Shown here in pieces: positions 24,773-32,130 of a DNA stretch of 64,000 nucleotides. Location of the stretch: NCBI RefSeq assembly GCF_014526325.1, contig NZ_JACNMJ010000004.1:1-64000 (forward strand). The letters are read 5' to 3'. Numbering within the stretch: position 1 is the stretch's first letter; every line of letters starts with the position of its first letter. A program made the position numbers and the translations under genes. Source of the stretch: Psychroserpens algicola (lineage in GTDB: Bacteria; Bacteroidota; Bacteroidia; Flavobacteriales; Flavobacteriaceae). Below the pieces are notes generated by a model. That model had not been told where the DNA came from. It saw only the letters and a list, made by a program, of their open reading frames with translations, and did not search any database.

Positions 24773-25966
24773 ATGCCTGGATTTGAGTTGTTTGGCGACC
24801 TTGAGCGCAAAGAAGTTAATGATGTTTTAGATAACGGTGTTTTAATGCGCTATGGTTTTGATGGGATGCGTAATGGTCATTGGAAAGCTAAAGCTTTAGA
24901 GACTGAACTTCAAAGCACGTTTCAAACCAGTCATGTACAACTAGTATCTAGTGGAACTGCAGCTGTTTCAGTAGCGCTGGCATCGGCTGGAATTGGAGCA
25001 GGTGATGAGGTGATAATGCCAACCTTTACATTTGTAGCCAGTTTTGAAGCTATTATGATGTTAGGTGCCATTCCTGTGTTAGTCGATATCGATGAGACTT
25101 TAACCTTAGATCCAAAAGCTGTTGAAGCAGCAATTACATCTAAGACAAAGGCTGTTATGATAGTTCAAATGTGTGGTAGCATGGGCGATTTAGATGCATT
25201 ACAAGCAGTGTGCTCAAAAAATAATCTGTTACTTGTTGAAGATGCTTGTCAGGCTATAGGCGGAACTTATAAAGGTAAACCTCTCGGAAGTATTGGAGAC
25301 TTAGGATGTTTTTCATTTGATTTCGTAAAAACAATTACTTGTGGAGAAGGTGGAGCCGTTATCACCAATAATGAAACTTATTATGTAAATGCTGATCATT
25401 ATAGCGATCATGGTCACGATCATATTGGGAGTGATAGAGGCGCAGAAACACATCCGTTTTTGGGTTATAATTTCAGAATTTCAGAATTACATGCCGCTGT
25501 TGGATTAGCTCAGGTAAAGCGTTTACCCGAGTTTATCGCGATTCAGAAAAAGCATTACACGATACTTAGAAATGCGCTTGCCGATATTCCTGAAGTAAGT
25601 TTTAGAAAAGTGCCTGAAGGCGGCGAAGAAAGCTATGCCTTTTTAAATTTCTTTTTACCTGATTTAGAAACGGCTCGTAAAGTCACGACAGCTTTTAAGG
25701 AATATGGTATTGATGCCTGCTGGAATTACTTCGACAACAACTGGCATTATGTAAGAAAGTGGCATCATTTAAAAGATGCAAAATCGCTATATCCATTAAC
25801 TTCAGAAATCAAAGCATCACTTTCAAAACTGAAAACCACAGAGTTTTCTCAATCTGATGCTGTTATAGGTAGAAATATTTCATGTTTGATTAAGATGTCC
25901 TGGACCGAAGGAGAAGTTAATGAGCGGGCTAGTAAAATGGCAGAAGCGATTACATCTGTCATTTAA
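24773..25966 (+). CDS. kdnA: DegT/DnrJ/EryC1/StrS aminotransferase, KdnA-like (8-amino-Kdo synthesis)
   Basis: 397 residues. The N terminus 'MPGFELFG', 'GIGAGDEVI', 'VEDACQAIGG.YKG.PLG', the PLP lysine Lys186 in 'VKTITCGEGGAVITNN', 'SDHGHDHIG.DRGAE', 'NFRISE' and 'NNWHY' match what I remember of KdnA of Shewanella. KdnA converts 8-oxo-Kdo to 8-amino-3,8-dideoxy-D-manno-octulosonate, an LPS inner-core sugar. The partner dehydrogenase KdnB is not adjacent; the neighbours are a thioredoxin-like protein and a sensor kinase. It could also act on another keto-sugar, so the symbol is a strong suggestion, not proof. Its stop overlaps the convergent kinase gene by 4 bases. Confidence 0.72.
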   Translation: MPGFELFGDLERKEVNDVLDNGVLMRYGFDGMRNGHWKAKALETELQSTFQTSHVQLVSSGTAAVSVALASAGIGAGDEVIMPTFTFVASFEAIMMLGAIPVLVDIDETLTLDPKAVEAAITSKTKAVMIVQMCGSMGDLDALQAVCSKNNLLLVEDACQAIGGTYKGKPLGSIGDLGCFSFDFVKTITCGEGGAVITNNETYYVNADHYSDHGHDHIGSDRGAETHPFLGYNFRISELHAAVGLAQVKRLPEFIAIQKKHYTILRNALADIPEVSFRKVPEGGEESYAFLNFFLPDLETARKVTTAFKEYGIDACWNYFDNNWHYVRKWHHLKDAKSLYPLTSEIKASLSKLKTTEFSQSDAVIGRNISCLIKMSWTEGEVNERASKMAEAITSVI

Positions 25967-27459
25967 TTCAATGGAATTAACAAAGTGACTTTTGTACCAA
26001 TAGGGACATTTTTATCGTATAAATCAGTAAAGTAGATGTTTGAAGAATTTTCATAATTTTCACTGAAATGTTTGAGACGTTCTTCAGAGAGTTTAACACC
26101 AAGCGACGTTCTTTTTAAGAGTTTTTTGTTCTTAATTTCAGCAGATTTCTGTCTGCCTATTCCATTGTCGACAATGTCTATTTTTAATTGATTTTCATTC
26201 GATTTTTGAATGTTTAAGTATAATTTCCTGTTATCTTCTTTTAAAGAGAGTCCATGCCATATCGCATTTTCAATAAAGGGTTGAGTAATTAATGATGGTA
26301 ATTTAATCGCAGATAAATTTAAAGTGTCATCAATGTCAATTTTGAAATCTATGCTATTATTAAACCTTATGTTTTCAATATTGACATAAAGCTGCATCGT
26401 TTCTAGTTCTTCATCTAATGATGTTTCTTTCTCAGTAGTTGAAGCTAATATTTTTCTAATGAGTTTCGAAAACTTATTTAAATAAAATACAGCATTTTCT
26501 TTTTCGTTATCTATGATATAGCGCTTTATGGCATTTAAAGAATTAAATATAAAGTGCGGATTCATCTGGCTTCTTAAAGCAGACACTTTTAATTCGGCTA
26601 GCTCTTTATCATATTTCATTTTAATAGCCTCTAACTTTTCAATTTCGGCTTGTTTACTTAGTTGTTTAACATCTTGTTCTAACTGTGCTTGTATTTTTTT
26701 TCTGAGACCCTCATTTTCTTTAAGTTGTTTTATAAGTTGATTTTTTGAGGAATTTCTATCGTCTAAAATGAGTTTCTGCTTATGTCCTAATCCTAAAGAA
26801 AATATGATGTTTTCTAGAATAAAGCCTACGTAAAGTATACTATATGCGGGCTCAACACTTTTTTGATTGTCTATTAAAACAAGATAGTTTAATAATGATA
26901 TTATTGAAGTTACAAACAGTACAAGTGAGCCTACTATTATATAATATTTTAGTAAACTTCTAGATTTAAAAAATGGAATATACATCACCAAGGCAAAAAT
27001 GCTCATTAATATTGTGAATATGAAATACCCATTATATAGAATTTTAGAATCTCCTGTAAGGATATATACAAGAAACTTGATGATACAAAATGCAATGATG
27101 ACGTATAAAAATTTAATACTGTATTTGTACCATTTAGGTAATTCCTTTTTTATGCTCAAAAACCGATATGCAAAAAAAGCATATAAAATATAATATATCT
27201 CGGTAAACACTATAGGTAGTCTTTTTATACCTTCTATGGGTTTCAATAAAGAATAAAGAAATCCATCATTGATCCACTGTATTTGTGACAGAAGTATAAA
27301 GAACGTATAGCCACTATAAAGAAGATATAATTTGTCTTTATGTTGAAAGTATAACAAAAAGTGATAAACCGTTAAAACGAAGAGAATTCCTAAGGTAAAC
27401 GTTAAGAATCCATTTTGAAAAGGGTAATTAAAAAAATAAGATGTGAGACCGTCTTCCAA
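25963..27459 (-). CDS. LytS-type sensor histidine kinase with 7TM-like membrane region
   Basis: 498 residues. About seven hydrophobic segments lie at 15-230 (7TMR-DISM style, here without a large extracellular domain), then a coiled coil at about 230-295 and a His_kinase domain. The phospho-acceptor His sits in 'RSQMNPHFIFNSLNAIKRYI'; the ATP-binding blocks are 'PSLITQPFIENAIWHGL' and 'DIVDNGIGRQKS'. It is a membrane sensor of unknown signal and would phosphorylate the LytTR regulator encoded 6 bases upstream on the same strand. Confidence 0.9.
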   Translation of the reverse strand: MEDGLTSYFFNYPFQNGFLTFTLGILFVLTVYHFLLYFQHKDKLYLLYSGYTFFILLSQIQWINDGFLYSLLKPIEGIKRLPIVFTEIYYILYAFFAYRFLSIKKELPKWYKYSIKFLYVIIAFCIIKFLVYILTGDSKILYNGYFIFTILMSIFALVMYIPFFKSRSLLKYYIIVGSLVLFVTSIISLLNYLVLIDNQKSVEPAYSILYVGFILENIIFSLGLGHKQKLILDDRNSSKNQLIKQLKENEGLRKKIQAQLEQDVKQLSKQAEIEKLEAIKMKYDKELAELKVSALRSQMNPHFIFNSLNAIKRYIIDNEKENAVFYLNKFSKLIRKILASTTEKETSLDEELETMQLYVNIENIRFNNSIDFKIDIDDTLNLSAIKLPSLITQPFIENAIWHGLSLKEDNRKLYLNIQKSNENQLKIDIVDNGIGRQKSAEIKNKKLLKRTSLGVKLSEERLKHFSENYENSSNIYFTDLYDKNVPIGTKVTLLIPLN

Positions 27460-27465
27460 TGTAAA

Positions 27466-28206
27466 TTAACTGTTTAATAACTGTAGTAACTCTGCTTTTT
27501 TAGATCTTGAAACCGGAATTGAACTTCCATTTTGAAGCACAAGGTAAAGTCCTTCGTTTTTTACAAATTCTTTAATGAAATTAATATTGACCAAATAGGA
27601 ATTATGGACTCTAAAAAAAGAGACACTAGTTTGTTCCTCAATTTCTTTTAGTTTTTTTGATAACATCTGTTTTTCATCATTAACCAGGTGAATTTCAGTA
27701 TAATTACCATCAGATTTACAATATATGATGTCTTCCATATTCACATAAATAGTTTTTCCAATTAAAGGCAGTGCTAATCGTTTAGGGTTTTCAATGGGTT
27801 TGAAACTTTCTATAATTTTTTTAACGTCTTCACCTAATGAGTTTTGTTTCTGATTTTCCCTGACACGAGATATGGTTTCTAATAAATCATCAGAATCAAT
27901 AGGCTTTAACAAGTAGTCAATCGCATGCGCTTTAAAGGCTTTTATTGCATAGTTATCGTAAGCAGTCGTAATTATTAAATCAAAATCCTTGAAACTTAAT
28001 TGACTTAACAACTGAAAACCATCCATCTCAGGCATTTCTATGTCTAAAAACACACAGTCTGGCTTTAAGTAATTAATTGCAGAAATAGCCTCAACAGGAT
28101 TTGTAAACGTATCGCAGACCTCTATATCCTTACCAAAATTTTCGATTTCCCATTTCAAATTTTTGATAGCGTTTAATTCATCATCTACTATTATGGCTTT
28201 TATCAT
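27466..28206 (-). CDS. LytTR-family response regulator
   Basis: 246 residues from the ATG at 28206, where the receiver domain begins ('MIKAIIVDDELNAIKNLKWEI'); the longer open frame up to 28290 is not needed. Receiver at about 1-120 with the phosphorylated Asp in 'CVFLDIEMPEMDG' and 'KPIDSDDL'; LytTR DNA-binding domain at about 145-240 ('DIIYCKSDGNYTEIHL', 'FFRVHNSYLVNINFIKEF'). It forms an operon with the sensor kinase. A likely target is the divergent lipoprotein at 28461, 254 bases away, but no direct repeat typical of LytTR sites could be confirmed. Confidence 0.92.
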   Translation of the reverse strand: MIKAIIVDDELNAIKNLKWEIENFGKDIEVCDTFTNPVEAISAINYLKPDCVFLDIEMPEMDGFQLLSQLSFKDFDLIITTAYDNYAIKAFKAHAIDYLLKPIDSDDLLETISRVRENQKQNSLGEDVKKIIESFKPIENPKRLALPLIGKTIYVNMEDIIYCKSDGNYTEIHLVNDEKQMLSKKLKEIEEQTSVSFFRVHNSYLVNINFIKEFVKNEGLYLVLQNGSSIPVSRSKKAELLQLLNS

Positions 28207-28408
28207 AGTCTTTAGAGTTTCTATATCAAATATATGCAGAAGAAAATTAAATAAGTTTCTAAACCATTTACTTGGAATTATCCAATACATGAATGGTCGA
28301 ATATCTTGTATAGATAACCAAAATCGCGGTTTTGCTGTTCAAATTGTAAAATACAGTCTAATTCTAACATTCTATATAATGATAGAAACGAGTCATAAAA
28401 TACTGAAG

Positions 28409-28427
28409 ATTAGTCGTATAACCTAAT
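28409..28427. promoter_or_regulatory. Inverted repeat next to a -7 box, possible operator
   Basis: attag (28409-28413) and ctaat (28423-28427) form a short palindrome that ends 2 bases before the TATATTTG box at 28430. Its position would suit a regulator of the downstream lipoprotein gene. The arms are only 5 bases, so chance is possible. Confidence 0.25.
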
Positions 28428-28429
28428 AG

Positions 28430-28437
28430 TATATTTG
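28430..28437 (+). promoter_or_regulatory. Possible -7 box for the 28461 lipoprotein
   Basis: TATATTTG matches TAnnTTTG and lies 23 bases before the ATG. The upstream -33 region is weak (TTAG about 16 bases away), which would fit a promoter needing an activator. Confidence 0.4.
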
Positions 28438-28460
28438 ACTAAAATTTAAAAATCAAACTC

Positions 28461-29696
28461 ATGAAAACACAATTGAAAATTATCTGTTTATTAGTATCAA
28501 TTTTATATTATGGATGCTCAGACGATGATGGAAATACCTTGCCAACATCTCCAAATAATCTAGAAGCTTTGCAAGGAGATTGGTATAGGGTTGGATGGAA
28601 TAATCCCGATTTTAAGGGGATGAAAGTAAATGTAAATGAAGATCAAGGTACATTATTAGAACCTGCATTATCAAACTTTCAAGTAGATGATATAAAATGG
28701 CAAAATATCATGCAAACAGATACTTACCAGTATAGATACAAAGATTTAACGAGTAGTTATAATTATTTTGATGCTACCATGACCTTTGGTGTTGACGATA
28801 CATTAAGAATTGATGTCGCAAATTCTGGAATTGAAAACATTCAGAAATGGGTAAGGACTTTTATAGAACCTGCTGTTGAAGTCAATGATTGTTCTGAGTA
28901 TAGTGCTGAAGGTTTTACAAATAGTCAACTTGAGAATTGGTCTGACTATAATGATTTCGATACGTATCCATCGTTACTACAAACGCCTGGCGAACCTGGA
29001 GGAGGTTATTTTACGTATTCCATAACCAATGAAGAAATAGCTCCTGGTTTAAATGTCACCGCTAGTGGAGGAAGTTCTGGTGCCATTTATGCAGAATCTT
29101 CTGCAGGAACTTCCAACCCCAACGCTAATCAAGTAGCATTTTTAGCACATCCAGGAATATCATATAATGTTAGGGTAAATATAGGGCAAGGTTCAGTAAG
29201 TTCTTATCCTTTAGAATACTCAATGAATTGGACATATGTACCTGCAGAAGATTGCTTTGAACCTAATAATAGCCGTCAAGAAGCTAAATCAGTACCAAAA
29301 GGCGAGTCGCTTGAAGCCTATGGTATCGCTGGATACATTTCTAATTATGTTAGCTCTGGTGATGAAAACACCTATGACTATTATAAAATAGTTACACAAA
29401 CGGAAGGTAAAATTAGGTTTGCACTAGATAGTTGTCCGGCTGATCTTTGGATATCTTGTGCTCTAAGAAACTTTAGTGGAGCTCAAATAAATGGTCAATA
29501 TACAACCATCATTGGTGATGCAAATACCCATCAACCTGGTACAACGTATTATTATGAATCAAATAGCATCCATCCAGCTGGCACTTACTATGTCCAATTA
29601 CAAATGAATGGAGCGACCGTTGTGGATTTAAATACAGACAGTATCCCAGAATATTGGAATACACCTTATATGTTCACAGTAACAAATATTGAATAA
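28461..29696 (+). CDS. Lipoprotein of unknown function, divergent from the LytTR system
   Basis: 411 residues, lipoprotein signal with Cys in 'SILYYGCSDDDG' (about 20). After a 'LQGDWYRVGW' start resembling lipocalin-like folds there is a central beta-rich part with 'YPSLLQTPGEPGGGYFTYSI', and a C-terminal part ('DCFEPNNSRQEAKSVPKGES', 'NTYDYYKIVTQTEGKIRF', 'GTYYVQLQ') that has the pattern of bacterial pre-peptidase C-terminal (PPC) domains. No catalytic domain is visible. Probably an outer-membrane lipoprotein controlled by the neighbouring two-component system. Confidence 0.7.
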   Translation: MKTQLKIICLLVSILYYGCSDDDGNTLPTSPNNLEALQGDWYRVGWNNPDFKGMKVNVNEDQGTLLEPALSNFQVDDIKWQNIMQTDTYQYRYKDLTSSYNYFDATMTFGVDDTLRIDVANSGIENIQKWVRTFIEPAVEVNDCSEYSAEGFTNSQLENWSDYNDFDTYPSLLQTPGEPGGGYFTYSITNEEIAPGLNVTASGGSSGAIYAESSAGTSNPNANQVAFLAHPGISYNVRVNIGQGSVSSYPLEYSMNWTYVPAEDCFEPNNSRQEAKSVPKGESLEAYGIAGYISNYVSSGDENTYDYYKIVTQTEGKIRFALDSCPADLWISCALRNFSGAQINGQYTTIIGDANTHQPGTTYYYESNSIHPAGTYYVQLQMNGATVVDLNTDSIPEYWNTPYMFTVTNIE

Positions 29697-29878
29697 TTAC
29701 ATATGCTTGTTAAATATAATGGGTAGTAAAAGCTTTTCTATTCAAATCACTGAAAAAGTAAATGTTAGATTTTTGACATTTGATTGGTGTATTATTGATA
29801 TAAAGCTAAATGAATTTGTAAGTATTGAAGAAACAATTATTATCTAAATTAATAGTAAACTATTTAGTCATGAATTAT

Positions 29879-30835
29879 ATGAAAAAATCATTTATTTTAC
29901 TACTCATTCTATTTACTGTTCTTTTCAATTGTAAAACGGAGAAAAAATCAGAATCTATTGATACAACGACTGTAGAGATAGCAGCAGAAGTAAAAGAACC
30001 TAAACATGTTATTGATGTAGTATCAACAGGAATGAATTTTCAATCCGTAGATACGATTCCATCAGGTTGGAATACTTTTAAGTACCAAAACCTATCTAAT
30101 GAAACCCATTTCTTCTTATTAGATAAGTATCCTGAAGGAAAAACGGTTGAAAATACCTTAACAGATGTCGCTCCAGTTTTTGCTGAAGGGATGGATTTGA
30201 TTAATAACGGAAAATCTGAAGAAGGATTTGCTGCATTTAATAAGCTTCCACAATGGTATTTTGATATTGTATTTTCAGGAGGTGTTGGATTAATTGCGCC
30301 AAAACATACGGCAACTACAACGGTTAAATTAGATCCAGGCTATTATATTATGGAATGCTATGTAAAAATGCCTAATGGCATGTTTCATACCTTAATGGGA
30401 ATGGCAAAACCTATTATCGTTACCGATGAAGACAGCGGTCATTCGCCACCTAAAGCGACCATTAACATAACACTTTCAGCTGAAAATGGCATCTCTTATG
30501 ACAAAGACATCACAAAAGGGAAACAAATTTTTTCCGTATTTGTTAAAGATCAAAAGCCACATGAGAATTTTATATGGCATGATATTAATTTGGTTAAACT
30601 AGCAAATTATGCTAAAGAAGAAGATCTTGAAGCTTGGATGGATTGGTCTGACCCTAAAGGATTAATTACTCCAGTTCCGGAAGGGATCACTTTTTTAGGA
30701 GGTGTTAACGATATGCCTGCAGGTAGTACGGGTTATTTTTATGCCGATTTAAAGCCTGGTAAATACGCATTGATTTCTGAAGTGCCTGATACAAAAAGCA
30801 AAGGTCTGTTTAAAATATTTGAAGTAAAACAATAG
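29879..30835 (+). CDS. Lipoprotein with two cupredoxin-like beta domains
   Basis: 318 residues from the ATG at 29879 (ATG 29870 is equally possible; the open frame begins at 29825). Lipobox 'FTVLFNCKTEK' with Cys about 18. The first domain (about 45-185) starts 'VIDVVSTGMNF', contains 'SNETHFFLLDKYPEG' and ends with 'MECYVKMPNGMFHTLMGM', a Cys/Met/His/Met arrangement at the position where cupredoxins hold copper. The second (about 190-318) starts 'ATINITLSAENG' and ends 'GKYALISEVPDTKSKGLFKIFEV', the same fold without the ligands. Copper or small-ligand binding is a guess from the fold. Alone between lipoprotein 28461 and ribB; no terminator seen after it. Confidence 0.68.
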   Translation: MKKSFILLLILFTVLFNCKTEKKSESIDTTTVEIAAEVKEPKHVIDVVSTGMNFQSVDTIPSGWNTFKYQNLSNETHFFLLDKYPEGKTVENTLTDVAPVFAEGMDLINNGKSEEGFAAFNKLPQWYFDIVFSGGVGLIAPKHTATTTVKLDPGYYIMECYVKMPNGMFHTLMGMAKPIIVTDEDSGHSPPKATINITLSAENGISYDKDITKGKQIFSVFVKDQKPHENFIWHDINLVKLANYAKEEDLEAWMDWSDPKGLITPVPEGITFLGGVNDMPAGSTGYFYADLKPGKYALISEVPDTKSKGLFKIFEVKQ

Positions 30836-30944
30836 TCTGTCTTAGATTTAAAGAAATATAGTCACTAGTGTTTTTCGGAAATACCTACAGCAAATTGGAT
30901 GTTAATAATAGAAAAGAAGCCTTTCAGTTTATTCTTAAATTTAT

Positions 30945-32099
30945 TTAATACTTCACGTAGTCTATTATTTCAAGACCATAACCAATCATACCAACACGTT
31001 TGGTTTGTTCACTATTAGAAATTAATTTAAGCTTATGAATATTTAAGTCGTGAAGGATTTGTGCGCCAATTCCGAAGTCTTTCGAATCCATTTCAATACG
31101 AGGCGCCTTAGCTATTTGTCCGTCAACTTGATCGGATTTTAAAATAGATAAACGTTTCAGTAAATTCATAGATTGCGCTTGTTGATTAATAAATACAATA
31201 GCACCTTTGCCTTCAGCATTAATAACCTTAAACATATCGTCTAACTTTTCATCAGCATTATTGGTTAAGGTGCCTAAAATATCATTATTAACTAAAGTTG
31301 CATTCACTCTGGTGAGTACATGCTCATTTTTGGTCCATGTGCCTTTGGTGAGCGCGATATGTATTTGATTATTTGTCGTTTGCTGATAAGCGCGTAATCT
31401 GAATTTTCCAAATCGCGTTTCGATATCAAAGTCCTCTTTTTTATCAATTAAAGAGTCATGCTCCATACGATACGCTACTAAATCTTCAATCGATACAATT
31501 TTGAGATCAAACTTTTTGGCAACCTCCATTAGCTCAGGTAACCTAGCCATCGTACCATCTTCATTCATGATTTCAACAATAACACCTGCAGGTTCTAAAC
31601 CAGCAAGTTTTGCAAAATCTATAGCCGCTTCGGTATGCCCCGTTCGTCGTAATACACCACCTTCTTTTGCAACTAGCGGAAAGATATGTCCGGGTCTTGC
31701 CAATTCAAAAGGTTTAATATTAGGGTCGATAAGCGCCTTAACTGTTTTTGCTCTGTCACTGGCTGAAATTCCAGTAGTCACACCATTACCTCTCAAATCA
31801 ACAGAAACCGTAAAAGCTGTTTCCATTGGGTCGGTATTATTATTCACCATCATGTGTAAATCTAACTCTTTACATCTGCTTTCGGTAAGAGGCGCACAAA
31901 TCAAACCTCTACCATGAGTCGCCATAAAGTTGATGGTTTCAGGAGTTATTTTACTGGAAGCGGCAAGAAAATCACCTTCGTTTTCCCTGTTTTCATCGTC
32001 TACAACAATAATAACCTTACCTTGTTTAATGTCTTCAATAGCCTCTTCTATGGTATTCAATTGTATATGTGTTGAGCGTTGAGCAGTGTTGGTAGTCAT
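30945..32099 (-). CDS. ribB: 3,4-dihydroxy-2-butanone-4-phosphate synthase with degenerate GTP cyclohydrolase II domain (RibBX type)
   Basis: 384 residues from the ATG at 32099; a longer frame reaching 32162 would run into the upstream lptF/G gene. The RibB domain (about 1-210) is intact: 'VIVVDDENRENEGDF', 'THGRGLICAPL', 'TAFTVSVDLR', 'RPGHIFPL', 'GGVLRRTGHTEA'. The C-terminal half has the GCH II fold but no cysteines at the zinc site: where RibA has the 'CLTGD..S.RCDCG' block it reads 'TLVNNDILGTLTNNADEKL'. So it makes the four-carbon riboflavin precursor from ribulose 5-phosphate but should not open GTP. A separate RibA is expected elsewhere. Last gene of the ftsK-lolA-lptF/G-ribB unit. 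Confidence 0.88.
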   Translation of the reverse strand: MTTNTAQRSTHIQLNTIEEAIEDIKQGKVIIVVDDENRENEGDFLAASSKITPETINFMATHGRGLICAPLTESRCKELDLHMMVNNNTDPMETAFTVSVDLRGNGVTTGISASDRAKTVKALIDPNIKPFELARPGHIFPLVAKEGGVLRRTGHTEAAIDFAKLAGLEPAGVIVEIMNEDGTMARLPELMEVAKKFDLKIVSIEDLVAYRMEHDSLIDKKEDFDIETRFGKFRLRAYQQTTNNQIHIALTKGTWTKNEHVLTRVNATLVNNDILGTLTNNADEKLDDMFKVINAEGKGAIVFINQQAQSMNLLKRLSILKSDQVDGQIAKAPRIEMDSKDFGIGAQILHDLNIHKLKLISNSEQTKRVGMIGYGLEIIDYVKY

Positions 32100-32130
32100 T
32101 GTCTTCAGTTTAATGTCGCAAAGATATGGC

